64,000 bases of DNA from Taudactylus pleione (Eukaryota; Chordata; Amphibia; Anura; Myobatrachidae), in NCBI GenBank assembly GCA_031769625.1, contig JAUIMM010000483.1, forward strand, positions 5,586,001 to 5,650,000. Direction: 5' to 3'. Each line of letters begins with the position of its first letter. Within the stretch, counting starts at the first letter, position 1. A model generated the notes under the pieces. That model saw only the letters and a list, made by a program, of their open reading frames with translations. It made no database searches and had not been told where the DNA came from. Below are positions 1 through 11,034 of the stretch, one piece after another. A program made the position numbers and the translations under genes.

Positions 1-537
1 GCTGTAACAGAAGGCATTTTGTTCACCGAAGGGCTGGACAGCGGTACAATAATGTCTGCAGGCAACAGTAAAGCATGGTTGACATTCCTTGCAAGTTGGG
101 GGCTGCATTTCAGCAAATGGAGTTGGGGATTTGGTCAGGAATAATGGTGTCCTCAATGCTGAGAAATACAGGCAGGTACTTATCCATCATGCAATACCAT
201 CAGGGAGGCGTCTGAGTGGCTCCAAATTTATTCTGCATAAGGACAACGACCCCAAACATACAGCCAATGTCATGAAGAACTACCTTCAGCGTAAAGAAGA
301 ACAAGGAGTCCTGGAAGTGATGATATGGCCCCACAGAGCCCTGATCTCACCATCATCGAGTCTGTCTGGGATTACATGAAGAGACAGAAAAATATGAGCA
401 AGCCTACATCCACAGAAGATCTGTGGTTAGTTCCTCAAGATGTTTGGAACAACCTCCCTGCCGAGTTCCTTCAAAAACTGTGCAAGTGTACCAAGAAGAA
501 TTGATGCTGTTTTGACAGCAAAGAGTGGTCACACCCA
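1..537 (+). pseudogene. Tc1/mariner-type transposase, C-terminal remnant, frameshifted
   Basis: This is the C-terminal half of a Tc1-like DD34E transposase, the cut-and-paste enzyme of Tc1 elements. In the frame starting near base 89 one reads ANGVGDLVRNNG, AEKYRQVLIHHAIPSG and then DNDPKHTANV, which holds the second catalytic aspartate. A one-base deletion near 333 shifts the frame. The next frame carries IIESVWDYMKRQ, with the catalytic glutamate, and EFLQKL, and then hits a stop near 504. A second small indel near 480-490 moves the original tail, RRIDAV, into another frame. The N-terminal DNA-binding half lies outside the window or is lost. With at least two frameshifts it cannot make a working enzyme. 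Recognition rests on well-known Tc1 motifs; the exact family within Tc1 is not assigned. Confidence 0.9.
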
Positions 538-1165
538 GTGGAAAACGCAGGATTTCTAGAGAGGGGTTTCCAAATGCTTGGTTTTAAGAAAGTGTGGCCA
601 GTCCACGAAAAGGGCAGAATCAGCACTTAACCAGCTATAATATACGCCATATGAAGTACAGTTTACAGTAGTGTACAGTATGTAATAAATCTGTCGTATA
701 CAGGACCAGCAATAACAGTAAGCCATTATATGGGGCAATAGGGCCATCCTGTCTGAGCTAAATGTTTTTATTTCAGATGTGGGCTCCATTGCAGATCATT
801 TGAGCAAGTTCGGGAATCTGAAGGGGCAGAAAAAGAACCTTGCACTGCCCTGGACATATATGTACAGATTGGTCTCCTTATGTACTGGATAGTGTATTAT
901 TATACAGTATTAATAATTGATCCTATAGATGGTTTATATCAGTTCACCCCTAACAGTGCATGTTTTCCATATTTCCTAGTTGGTGCACAAGTATATTCAT
1001 TACAGACTGACATATTTTAAAAGATCAACAGGTCGAGCTAATAATTTCATTTGTGACACTGAGGGCAGACTTTTGTATTATATGCTATTTCAATTGTGGG
1101 TATCATGATGTGGGCTAGGGAGGGGGGTTTCCAGGCAACCGGAAACCCCCCTGTGTTTGCCTATG
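538..1165. mobile_element. Degenerate hAT-type MITE inserted in the Tc1 element
   Basis: The insert begins CAGTGGAAAACGCAGG. It ends with a G-rich hairpin (ggtttcc...ggaaacc, about 1125-1155) followed by CCTGTGTTTGCC, whose reverse complement resembles the start. CAGTGG-type ends are typical of hAT elements. The flanks 'gtcacacc' and 'atgacacc' look like a decayed 8-bp target duplication. Bases 936-1075 resemble part of another hAT MITE at about 26076-26200. There is no coding capacity. Confidence 0.5.
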
Positions 1166-1329
1166 ACACCAAATATTGATTTGATTTAGATTTTTCTTCT
1201 GTTCATTCACTTTGCATTTTGTTTTGTTAATTGATAAAAATAAACTATTAACAATTCTATTTTTGAATGTATTCATACTTTGCAGCATTTTTTCCCACAT
1301 CTGCCTTAAAGTCTTGCATAGCACTGTGT

Positions 1330-1935
1330 ATATGTGTGTATATATATTATATATATATATATATATATATCCTTTTATTACAGAATGTTCTCGCTTAACT
1401 ATTATTTATCACAGTCTCCTAAGATGAAATACTTTTTTTTTTCCGATTTCCTGGAGAGCAATAGGACAATTGGAATTATTTTTACCTTAGTTTTCCTCTG
1501 ATGATTTCAAATTAGTTTAATTTATATTCGAGAAAGATTTCTCAGTAACAACAAAGCCTCAGCCCTGCGATTTTCTCTGCCTGTCCACAGGAAAAGATGG
1601 TATCATTTGCCGATTCATTTCAGACACAACAGGAAGCCTTGTTTCTAAAGCTACCTGGATTTAACTACTGGGAGGGAGGCTGCAGACAAAAATAATCTGT
1701 CATGAAAAAATATGAAGGTGTGAAAAGAGAAAATAAATATGGATGAAGCACTGTGTGACCTTTTTTTCCCTGTGATTCCCCCCCTACCCCTTTGATAAAC
1801 GTTAGAATTACCTATTGTTCTGTTGGCAGACAGTACGTCCTCACTGAATAGACACCTGCCCAGTTGCATTAAATAATTCAGATTTGAAAGGATAGGCTCA
1901 AAATCAACAGTGGAAAAAAATCGGCCAGATGCAAA
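1330..1935. other. No gene seen; TA microsatellite at its start
   Basis: A (TA)n tract runs at about 1338-1372. The rest is A/T-rich unique-looking sequence without exon-like open frames or recognisable repeats. Confidence 0.6.
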
Positions 1936-2110
1936 GGGGTATATTTACTAAGGTGCGGGTTTTTAGAAGTGGTTTTGTTGCCCATAGCAACCAATCAGAT
2001 TCTAGCTATTACCTTATAGAAGGTGCTAGATAAATGTTAAATAGAATCTGATTGGTTGCTATGGACAACAAAACCACTTCTAAAAACCCGCACCTTAGTA
2101 AATATACCCC
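1936..2110. mobile_element. Palindromic MITE, 'ttgctatgggcaac' family
   Basis: This is a near-perfect fold-back of 175 bp. It starts GGGGTATATTTACTAAGG and ends with the reverse complement. Each arm carries a 'ccatagcaaccaatcagatt' core, and the arms are roughly 75-80 bp. Related copies are at about 7465-8245, 24786-24975, 26262-26335 and 51919-52081. Such short palindromic elements are widespread in frog genomes. It is non-coding. Confidence 0.85.
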
Positions 2111-2950
2111 AAAGTATCACCTTAAGTTTTTCATAGTAATCTGCCTTTAAAAGAAAACAATTAACATAATTTTTAGTGTTGAAATACTTACACAGTACTG
2201 TATGTCAAAGGCTATATATTAATTAGCTAAATTATATACTGTACATGAGTTAACTGACAATACTTAACTGAATATGCCTAGCATGCTCTGTACCCTAATT
2301 TGCAGCTGGTTTTTAGGAGAGTATGGAACCGGCAGAGCTTAACAGACAATGCATGGTCGATTGTTACAGAGGAGCAGAACCAGTGGTGTCGGTCACAGTG
2401 ACTCCGCTCCCATTAGGTCATTCCTAAATATGAGGGTGGAGCTACAACTGTCTGTAATGGAGTAAGGAAGCACAGGGGCACCAAAAGGGGTGGGGGTACT
2501 AATTATCCGGGCCTGGGCTTGTTGGAGAGGCCCAAGCCTGACGTTGCCCTCCCTCCCTCCTACCTGTCAGCAGTCCAGCACACCCTGTGATGTGCTGGGC
2601 TCCAGTAGGACACCAGGGAGACTGCTCGCTGCAACTGAGCAGCAGCAGCAGTCTTCTCTCCTCTGTTTGTGGGGGAGCGTTCACTTCACACCAATCGCAC
2701 CCCCACCTGGATTTGCGCCAGGCTAAAGGACCCCCTCCCCATGCGCAGCACCGTGCAAAATAGTTGTTTTTTTGTGGTTTGGGCCAGCTCTCTACGGCCC
2801 TGAGGAGCAATACTATATTATACTGCCGTTGCAGTTGGGGTAACAACAATGGACAATGTATGTAACCTTCATAGTTATTATGAGAGATGAGTTGTTCTGT
2901 ATTATGGAGCTGAATCAAAGTTGCACAGAGAGATTTAGATTTCAGAGGGT
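2111..2950. other. No gene seen
   Basis: A/T-rich sequence gives way to G/C-rich sequence near 2460-2760. The minus strand has an open stretch of 214 codons (2499-3143), but it has low-complexity composition and runs into hairpin repeats, so I do not call it coding. Confidence 0.5.
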
Positions 2951-2954
2951 TGTA

Positions 2955-3285
2955 TCCAAACCATACTTGTCGAGATTCAGCTCCCTCCTTCAGGGAGGGA
3001 GCTGAATGCCTGCATACAGCAGGGGGGCGTGGCCGGGCAATGGGTCCGTATTGGGGGCGGGGCCACACTTTTGTGACATCGTGACCACGCCCCCTCTTCA
3101 CAATGCCGAAAATAAAGGCATTGTGAAGCAGGGGCGGAGCCACAATGTCACGATTCAGCGCAAATCGCGTAATCAGGGTTTATAGTAGGTAGTCGGGGGG
3201 AGGCGTCAGGCGGCCCGCCTTTCCGGGGGGTCGGGAGGCTTCCGACCAAATCGGGAGGGTAGGCAAGCCTGATCCAAACTCAATT
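2955..3285. repeat. G/C-rich hairpin-containing repeat
   Basis: Consecutive inverted repeats include 'attcagctccctcc'/'ggagggagctgaat' (about 2974-3006) and 'acaatgcc'/'ggcattgt' (about 3101-3124), with several 'gggcggggcc' and 'cacgccccc' motifs. A related G/C-rich stretch with 'ctgcctttccggggg' is at about 6780-6950. It is probably a non-autonomous transposon; its ends could not be fixed. Confidence 0.45.
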
Positions 3286-3290
3286 ATAAA

Positions 3291-4240
3291 TTACTGTGTA
3301 AAATAAATCTGTCCAGCATTTGTGGAGAAGCAGCCAGTGTTATTTACCATACATGCAAATAAACATAAATGTATATGCAGTATGCACCCCTTGCATTGCA
3401 GCACGGTTTGTTCTAGATATAAAGTAACTTGCCTGTTTGGCTTTGCTCCCTACTCAGAATCAGCCGCCTGTGAGAATTAAGATTTTGAGGCTAAGCGGCC
3501 CTTAATAAGTGGTGGTAATATTTAATGTTTTTGTTCTGGGAAGCAGTACCTGGTTCTGTGCTATTCCTCAGAGAGACTCCTATTTCTCCTATTCGCTGCA
3601 TTTCAGCATTTATTGTTACGGATAGGAGCTGTCATATTGATTTTTCTGCCAGTGTAGAATTAGATATTATTCATAAAGCGTAAATGAACAGAACAATAGA
3701 AACGCCGGCATAGAAATGCTATTGGGAAGAGAAAATCTCTGACATATCCGAATACGCTTGTTCTAATCTGCAATAAAAGGTCTTCAAAATAAGCGGTTTT
3801 CCAAATTAATAAAAATATATATATATTATATAGATAGATATAGACAGAGCCGGATTAGCGATGAGGCGGTACATTTGACCGTCTATGGCCTGGGGGCTCC
3901 TAGGGGGCCCGTCTGACACCCCTAACCGGCATTACAATCAAATTGTTTTTTTTTTTTTCTCATATTAAAGAACCCACGGGAGGGATGGAGAGTATGACCC
4001 AGCACCGAGGGACGGGGTGAGCTGAGCCAGGGGGTCATGTGTGGCATCTGCCAGCGTGTGTGTGATAGCCGGATGCAGGCAGAGTACCCTCACCAGGGCC
4101 CGATCTATACAGCAGTCTCAGTAGAGAGCGAGACAGGCAGTGATGTCAGGGCGCTGAGGGATTCTGGGGGCGCACACTGGGGTATCCTCTCTGGGGCCGG
4201 AGTGAGGAAACTGTGAGGCGAGCTGCTGTTATTACACCGG
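3291..4240. other. No gene seen; possible MITE start near 3845
   Basis: Mostly unique A/T-rich sequence with a short TA tract near 3815-3835. 'cagagccggattagc' at about 3845 looks like a hAT-type terminus, but I could not find a partner end. Confidence 0.45.
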
Positions 4241-4254
4241 CACTGACGGAGGGG

Positions 4255-5325
4255 AGAAGGTTTAGGGTTAGGCACTTGGTAGAGGGTCAAGTTTAGGGTG
4301 GGGGGTTAGGGTTAGGCTACGGGGTGGGAGGATAATATAGAAAATACAAAAATGTGTCTGAGCTGGTGCAGAATGTAGCCATGGACTAGAGATAGGGGCA
4401 GTGTTTTTGTTCTATAATCAGGTAAAAAATGGGGTGACAATCGTTATATGGGGCGAGTAAAAATCATAGGAACCATAAAGAGCGCACTGCTTCCCTACCA
4501 GTATGAGAAATAGGGTAAACATTTTAATCAAGATAAAAAGTAAAATAGAGATAGAGAATGTAGTGTAGGGCTTAGGTCCGGCGGTAATACATACCGCTTC
4601 CGCTCAGACACATTTTGGTATTATCCTCCCCTGGTGTAAAAGGGGAGCACGCCATTGTTTTTTTGGCTGTAGCATTCCACTATACTACAGGTTGAGTCTC
4701 CCATATCCAAAATGCTTGGGACCAGGGGTATTTTGGATAATGGAATATTCCGTATTTTGGAATAATTGCATATCATAATGAAATATCTTGGGAATGGGAC
4801 CCCAATATACACACAGAATGCATATATGTGTTATATACACCTTATACACATAGCCTGCAGCTCATTTTATACAATATTTTCAATAATTTTGTGGCTCAAG
4901 CAAAGTTTGTGTACATACATGAAATAAATTTATGTTTCATTTACACCCTATACAGACAGCCTGAAGGTAATTTTATACCATATTTTTAATAATTTGTGCC
5001 TTAGACAAAGTTTGTGTACATTGAACCATCAAAAATCAAAGGTTTTATTATCTCAGTCATGCCAAAATTATTCCGTATATCGGAATATTCCGTATTTCGG
5101 AATATTTGGATATGGGAGACTCAACCTGTAACAGCAACCATTTACTACTCCTGAGGAGCGCACAACACCAATCATCTACTTTGTACGGGGTGGGAGGATT
5201 AGGGATGGGCCGTGGGACAAGAGGGTTAGGCTGCGGGAGGGGTGGGTTAAGGGTTAGGACACACTACCTAATCGGGTCGGTATTCTGACTGACGGAATCC
5301 CAACCGCCCGGGATTCCGTACCCAA
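4255..5325. repeat. Telomere-like-repeat sequences flanking a MER2-like insertion
   Basis: Short runs of 'tttagggttagg'-type motifs occur at about 4260-4320 and 5185-5255. 'acggggtgggagga' appears on both sides (about 4319 and 5189). The right side closes with an arm ending 'gggattccgtaccc', resembling the ends of the TTAGGG-carrying elements elsewhere in the window. Boundaries and copy structure are uncertain. Confidence 0.45.
4688..5128 (+). mobile_element. MER2-like (Tigger/pogo) non-autonomous DNA transposon
   Basis: The element is bounded by TA dinucleotides (4686-4687 and 5129-5130). Its inverted ends are CAGGTTGAGTCTCCCATATC and the reverse complement. The interior includes 'atgcttgggaccag', 'ataatgaaatatcttggg', 'tacaccttatacacatagcc' and 'acaaagtttgtgtaca', closely resembling what I recall of the mammalian MER2 element, a Tigger-type Tc1/mariner relative. 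An internal tandem duplication of about 105 bp (about 4811-4914 and 4917-5020) makes it longer than I would expect. There is no coding capacity. Confidence 0.75.
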
Positions 5326-5330
5326 AACGT

Positions 5331-6055
5331 TTAGGGATGAGAAGTGCTATAACCCAGCAGCCATAGAACACAGAAATGCATGTAGCACTTAGATGCCGTG
5401 TGTTTGTTGTCTGTAATTATTTGCTCTTACAGTTGCATCACTTATTCATTGACATCTCCTTCTGTTTTTTTTTTCTTGTTCATCTTGTGTCTTACACCAG
5501 CTTACTGTAATTGCCTGTTTCCTTGCAAAGTGATTTATTTTCTGCTTTTTACCTTTGTCTCCAGCTGACTCTGTCAGTATGAAGCCGTGCATATTAGCTG
5601 GAGATGAGCTGCTGATAACACCTTCTTGCAAACATTTTGTATGTATGCAGAAGTCAGTCTGCAGGAGGGGAATGAGGGTGGGGTGATGATTCGGGGAATA
5701 TTCATATTGATAGCGGTGTGTATAAAATTGAAATCCTACGCATTTGTATATGTAGCGGTTTTATGTGCGCATCGCGCTGGGGTTTCATTTGCGGAGGTTG
5801 GAAGAATTGCATTTTATACTCTTGTGTTCTGCAGCCATGGTACTTTATATATGTTTGCATTTACAATAATTGGCAGTCCTGTGAATTCTTGTTATGGGTT
5901 CCAGTCTTTTTTTGGTCTGTATTACATTTAGAAAAGAATGCATAGCTGTCACAATTACAGGGCTTTCTGGGTATGCACATGCGTGCCAACATTCTGGCTG
6001 CCCCCTAAGGTTGGCATAGCGGGGGGCGTGATGCGGCAAAAGGGGGCAGTGGACG
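5331..6055. other. No gene seen
   Basis: Unique-looking sequence. Open stretches here (for example 5626-5931 +) have no recognisable domain and no plausible splice context. Confidence 0.5.
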
Positions 6056-6059
6056 CATT

Positions 6060-6535
6060 CGGTATGATTCACAGATTCAAATCCTGGCAACGTCAGCCCA
6101 ACAGAGGAGGAAATCCCGATTGTCCTAAAGGTAAGTATAAACTAATCTAATTCTACCCCCCAACCGTAACCCTCCTTTAGGGTACCTAACCCTAACCTCC
6201 CCCCCCCTTGTGCCTAACCCTAATCCCCCCTCTAAGTACCTAAACCTAACCCCCCCTTCTCCGCCGCCTAAACCTAAGTCCCCCGGGGGGTGCCTAACCC
6301 TAATCTCCCCCCGGGCGTGCCTAATCCTAACTTCCCCTAGCCTAACCCTAACCCTCCTGGGGGGGGGGTGCCTAACCCTAACTCCCCCTCGGGAGCCCCT
6401 AACCTAACCCTCCCCCCCCTGCCGGCTGTCCGTGCCCACCGTCTGGCTTACCTTCGTTCGGTATGCCGGGCGTCGGGCTTGCACAGTCGGGAAGCGGGAG
6501 GTCAGCATTTCGACCGTCAGCTTCCTGACTGCATC
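6060..6535 (-). mobile_element. MITE with CCCTAA-type internal array (reverse copy)
   Basis: Read on the minus strand, this matches the 18988-19420 element. It starts GGGATGCAGTCAGGAAGC, has a 'ggtaagcc' arm, then a degenerate TTAGGG-type array (plus-strand 'cctaaccctaa', about 6165-6415), then a '...ggtaagtat' arm ending near 'ggtatgattcacag'. No clean target duplication is visible. The flank beyond its start also matches the spacer between the two elements at 18.4-19.4 kb. Confidence 0.7.
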
Positions 6536-6690
6536 CCGTTTACAGCACAGTAAATTCATCCTTGTTTCTCCATATTCCGGCATCAGTAATTGACAGGCGT
6601 CTAGATTTAGACGCCTGTCATTTAACCCTCGCAGGGATTAAGTAGTTGGGAAGTCGGCATTGCGACGGCCGGCTTCCTAAACGTATACCG
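6536..6690 (-). repeat. Detached arm of the neighbouring MITE type, with shared spacer
   Basis: On the minus strand this reads as the start of the 18369-18898 element: 'ggtatac...ggaagccgg' and the perfect dyad 'gacaggcgtctaaatctaga' with its completion. It then jumps to the spacer 'ggagaaacaaggatgaattt' found at about 18955-18975. It looks like an internally deleted copy of the same two-element composite. Confidence 0.6.
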
Positions 6691-7464
6691 TGTGGACATG
6701 GCTATTATACGACATTAGGGGTGGATCGGGGCATGGCCAGGCGTTTGCAGCATTTTATCCCTCCCCATTACACAATGGCAAGATTACCGCCAACGTTAAG
6801 CAGGGGGCGGGGCCAAGATGACGTGTCATTGCCCCTCTACTGTGAGGGATTGTTTGGGAGGTGCGTGGTGATCCGGGGGTGGGGGTGGGGGGTTGGCCGC
6901 CACACGGGAGACTTGCCTGCCTTTCCGGGGGCCCGGTAGCGCCACCCGAGTATGGGTATGCACCGCATTTATACCTGTGTAGGTCAAGGCTGTTCAAATG
7001 TCTGTATGAGGGGTGCCGAGATGTGGGTGGTGGGTACTGATTACTTGGGTTTGTTTGTTGGGCTTTAAATACCCTGTTCATCAGCTGGTAAGCCTTTAGC
7101 TTTGACTTGCGGAAAGGATTTTGTTTTGGAAAAGTCAGCATAAGGTTGTCCATGTCCGGAGATGGTAAATATCTGCCAACTGAGTGTAAAATTTGACCAT
7201 AGCTTTTATTTCTGCTCATCTGGAAATAAAGTCTGGAAATTGCTTTCGCTGTACTGTAAGGGGTAGGTCAGGGTCATTTTGGACCAGTGCATTTCTAGGG
7301 ACAAATACCCTTACACACTGTGGGGACTTCGCAATCACTTAACTGTCACATCATTTGCTCAATGACCAATCTACCACCATTACACCAGGCTTGGTTAGGG
7401 TCCAGCAGAAGAACAACACCTGCTCAATTGTTTTATATGAAGCTTCTAAGTTGTCATTCCTCCA
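6691..7464. other. No gene seen; G/C-rich repeat 6780-6950
   Basis: Contains the 'gggggcggggcc' and 'ctgcctttccggggg' sequence shared with about 3000-3240. The remainder looks unique. Confidence 0.45.
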
Positions 7465-8245
7465 AGAGCATGGGGGAGATGTACCAAACATTACAGAGAG
7501 GACAAAAGGAAAAGTTCCCCATAGCAACTAATCAGCTTCTAGCTATTGTTTTATAGCATGCGCTAAATAAATGATACCTAGTAGGTGACTGGTTGCTATG
7601 GGCAACACCTCCACTTGTCTTATCTTATATATAAATTGCATTGTTCTGTTTGTTTGTCCGGTTATGCATACAGACACCCCTGCACCGATTGGGATGAAAC
7701 CAATGCAAAGTGGTCCAGTTAGATCCTGGCCTGGTTTTAGGAGGGTTAGGGTTCCAGTCGGACCCCCTATTGGTGTACGCTGAGCAGAACGTTGACCCAG
7801 GGAGCCTGTTCTGAGCCTCCCACTGGATGGATTTGGACGAAAAACTTCACAGAGTGGTAACATTGGATCCCAGAAGACATACTAGCGGGTTGAGGTGCCG
7901 CTTGGACCTCCCATTGGTGTACGCTGCGCAAAACTTTTACCCGGGGACACTGGGCAGAACTTTGACCCGGGGAGCCTGTTCTGTGCCTTCCGCTGGATGG
8001 ATTTGGATGAAAACTTCACAGAGGGCTGACAGATAGACTGGAATGCCTAATGGAGAGGTTGGGTCCCGTATGAACTTGACGGTGGAGTGCGCCAGTCGGA
8101 ACTTTGACCCAGGGAGCCAGTTCTGGGCCTTCCACTGGATGGTTTTGGACAACATCACATAAAACTTAATAACTTGAAGATTTAAACCCAAGCAACGCCG
8201 GGTACTTCAGCTAGTTTAGAGTGTTTGTCAAATTTCCCCTATGGG
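7465..8245. mobile_element. Palindromic MITE split by a Helitron
   Basis: The left part (7465-7622) carries 'ccccatagcaactaatcagc' and, inverted, 'gactggttgctatgggcaac'. The right remnant (8215-about 8245) completes the terminal arm with 'tttagagtgtttgtcaaatt' and 'tcccc'. It belongs to the same family as the element at 1936-2110. Confidence 0.65.
7623..8214 (+). mobile_element. Non-autonomous Helitron
   Basis: The 5' end is TCTTATATATAAATTGC, followed by 'tgtttgtttgtccg'. The 3' end is 'aacgccgggtacttcagCTAG', with a short G/C-rich hairpin region a few bases before CTAG. It sits between an A (7622) and a T (8215), the usual Helitron target, without target duplication. Internally, a motif around 'ttgacccagggagcctgttc' followed by 'ggatgg.tttggac' repeats about three times (7790, 7965, 8105). 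No Rep/helicase coding is present. Confidence 0.8.
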
Positions 8246-8627
8246 ACCTATTAATCATGAAAAAATATGTGCGTGATAATTAAGTATTGAACTCACAGCG
8301 AGTTCGATGAAAATATCGGTGGCATTCATCATGCCTCATTAACTTAATTATCACTTCCGGAAAGCTGCTCTTTCTGCTTCTTCCCGACCGCAGTGTGCGG
8401 AGTTGGTCCGGGAACCTGGCTACGGCTCCTTCTCGGTGTGTGTCCAGCTCAAGTGAGAGTCCTGCAGGGTTCGTGGCCCGGGGAGATACAGATGCTGGGT
8501 GCGCCAACTGCATGCAGCGGGCAGGAGCTTGGCACTTGGGGATGGAGGCTGTGGACAGGAGGTGGGCACGGGGGCTTCAGACTCTGGGCTCTGGGCAGCG
8601 CGCTGCTAAGAGGCGGCCGTCGGTACA
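8246..8627. other. No gene seen; possible MITE fragments
   Basis: 'gggacctattaatcatga' at about 8242 resembles a terminal repeat of the ATTYATCA type. 'actcacagcgagttc' at about 8290 is a small dyad. No coding evidence. Confidence 0.4.
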
Positions 8628-8757
8628 ATGAGCGAATAATATGCATTTGAAGGTAAAGAGTTGCATGAAGAGATGTTCAGCGCTACCTAGTCACGCCACG
8701 GCATGGCGCGACTAGCAGGGCTGTTTAACGCGCAAAGAAGATGTATGTGGACACATC
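8628..8757. repeat. Truncated copy of the 21-kb 'ggacacatc' element
   Basis: 'gagcgaataa...catttgaaggtaaa.agttgca' and the terminal 'agatgtatgtggacacatc' match the right end of the element at 20996-21479. The left part is missing here. Confidence 0.6.
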
Positions 8758-8840
8758 TGTTATACACAGAATAGGGAACAAAGTATAAGTTATGCCTAAT
8801 CACTTTACCCTCCCCTGTCTTCCTGCATTTTGCAGCCAGA

Positions 8841-9646
8841 GGGGCCTATTCATCAACACTAAAATAACGTTTTTAAGGACATTTTCCTTAATTAACGTTA
8901 TTTTAGTATTCATGAAGAGACTTAACACAGGAGATATCACTGATATCTCCTTGCTAAGCTCCCCTGCGTTACTTTCCACACTCCTCATAAATTAGTACAT
9001 TAGTATGAGGATATGCAAATTATGGTATTCATTAGATTCCGAAAATGATGTATTTTTGGAATTTGATGGTGTTACTATCCGCCACTGTGAGGTGGTGAAT
9101 AGCAGGTAAAACTTACCTGTGTCAGCATGTGCAGGTCCCCTGGCATCTTCCTCCGGCGCTCTAGTCCCTCCTCTGGGTTCGGTGGCTGTTCTGAGATGTT
9201 TTCTCCCAGCAGAACACAATAAAGTTTAGAAAAAAAAAAAAAAAAAACTTTTTGTTTTTTTTAAACTGTACAGTGTGCTGCTGGGAGACCACATGTCAGA
9301 GCAGCCACCGGAGCTGGAGGCACTGCAGCGGGCAGGTAAGTGCAGGACAGGGGGAGGTGAGCGGAGGGGGGCACAAACTTACCGCAGCTGTAGGCAGTGC
9401 TGTGCATGCGCTGGTTTTACAGATGTAACAGTGCATGCGCAGCACGGATTCCAACTGCAGTAAGTTAGTGTAGAGAGGGAAAACTCTATTTCCCGAAAAG
9501 CTGTCATCGCAACAATGACAGCTTTTCGGAATAGATAGTTATAGGGAGGTGGAATGATGAATTCCCCCGGTACTTATGTAGAACTCCATGCGAGTTCTAA
9601 ACCTAATTACCTCCATCAAATTTTTAGGTATGATGAATAGGCACCT
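8841..9646. mobile_element. TIR element, GGGGCCTATTCATCA family
   Basis: It begins GGGGCCTATTCATCA and ends TGATGAATAGGCACCT, giving matching inverted ends. Inside are dyads at about 8861-8905 ('aaaataacgtt'/'aacgttatttt'), about 8930-8950, and 'ccgaaaagctgtcat'/'atgacagcttttcgg' (about 9492-9530), plus an A-tract near 9229-9247. The ends resemble the TTA-flanked Harbinger-like MITEs at 33.5-36 kb. No transposase. Confidence 0.6.
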
Positions 9647-11034
9647 ATATCTCGGAATCAGCTTTTCTCACTATAATGCAGAATGCACCTACCACACAGC
9701 TGTATATATTTATTGTTTCCACAATATAAAAGAACATAAAGTTACTATCTTTCTGGCAGTTTCACTAAAGCTGCAGAGCCACAGCCACAAGTCGCCTATA
9801 TCTGCTGTAAAGCTGCATGTTCTCCTGCTGGTTCTCAAACTAAAACATTTATACAATTATAATAAATGTTCCTGCAGGTTATTAGAGCTCAGTACGTATG
9901 TAGCAGAGAACTGTATCATTTCTCCCCTTGCTGTTCTATGCCATCATAGCGCAATGGGGGAGGGGGGTGGTCTAATTTGTCACAGGGCTGCCGACTTTGT
10001 GTGATCCAGCAGGGGGTCTACTCTGATATTCGGGTGTGTTCCGGGGATATAGGCAATCTTACATCATATAGAAGCAGCATATTACAGACTGATTGTTGGG
10101 ATTTCAGGGCAATTAAGGGAGGATACTGTGTCAACAGTATACACAGATGTTTAAATATCACTTCTATGCTATTGCAGACTTCAAAGTAACAATCTCTGTA
10201 ATTCAGGCATATTAAATTATCGTACTGTAGTTTAACAGAACAATGTTGTATTAGTACAGTATATTGACTTTGAAAACCTCAGTCACAGTTCATTGCTTGA
10301 TTATAATGTTTTTTGCTGATCTGAGGCAATGTGTTAATCACAGTGCCATCTCGTTAACAAATATTAACAGGTCAGAATCATTATTTATTTATATAGAAGA
10401 GCAGGTCCATGTTAGAATGACAGTCTAACCTTTTAGTTAGTTATTTAATGAGCCATATGTTAGCATTCCCTTTTATGTCTAGTGTCTCTATCAATTAGTA
10501 TCTTGATGAAGTTGTATCGACACACAAGGCTCTATAAAAGCTATCGCACTGCAGGGGTAGAGCACAGTAGATGTCTTACCTACATTAATCCACATGGCAT
10601 AATGCACAGGTCTCTTCCTTATCACTTAGTTGTAATTCAGTTTAATAGAGGATCATACGTGTTTACTTTTCTGGTATGTCCTGGAGACACCAATGTTTTC
10701 GTGGAGTTCTCTGCACAACCAGGAAATTAAAAAAAAAAAATCTTTCCTACATCCAAGACGTCTGTATCTGCTTGTATCCTGTGACCACCAGAATATTGCA
10801 AAATGCTATTCCAGGTACTTCATTCTCCAGCTGTCCTGCGGTTGAGCCCAGTATCTCCAAACTTAAGCCCTCTGCCCACTACTAAGCACACCACTGGTCC
10901 ATAGCAGTTGGCCACCTGATGCCTGGTGCTGCAAATCATGGCATTGCACAGAAGGTATGGGACTGTGATGCCACAATTACTAGTGCTATGCCCCCCAGAG
11001 GTATGATTTAGAAGTAGGCAAGTATGAGCCAGGG
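9647..11034. other. No gene seen
   Basis: A/T-rich, unique-looking sequence. Open stretches such as 9588-10004 (+) show no domain or splice framing. Confidence 0.5.

Larger units (their letters stand above)
1..1329 (+). mobile_element. Tc1-like transposon, 3' part, interrupted
   Basis: The transposase remnant ends at the 'ggtcacacc' typical of the end of Tc1 reading frames. The expected continuation, an A/T-rich 3' UTR with 'aataaactattaac' and 'tactttgcagcatttttt', resumes only near 1165. About 630 bp of unrelated sequence therefore splits the element. The 3' end resembles a Tc1 inverted terminal repeat ('gcatagcactgtgta' near 1316-1330). The 5' half is outside the window. Confidence 0.7.

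Noticed and set aside
2499..3143. 214-codon minus-strand open frame
   Set aside because: Runs through hairpin repeats and G/C-rich low-complexity sequence; no domain and no splice support.
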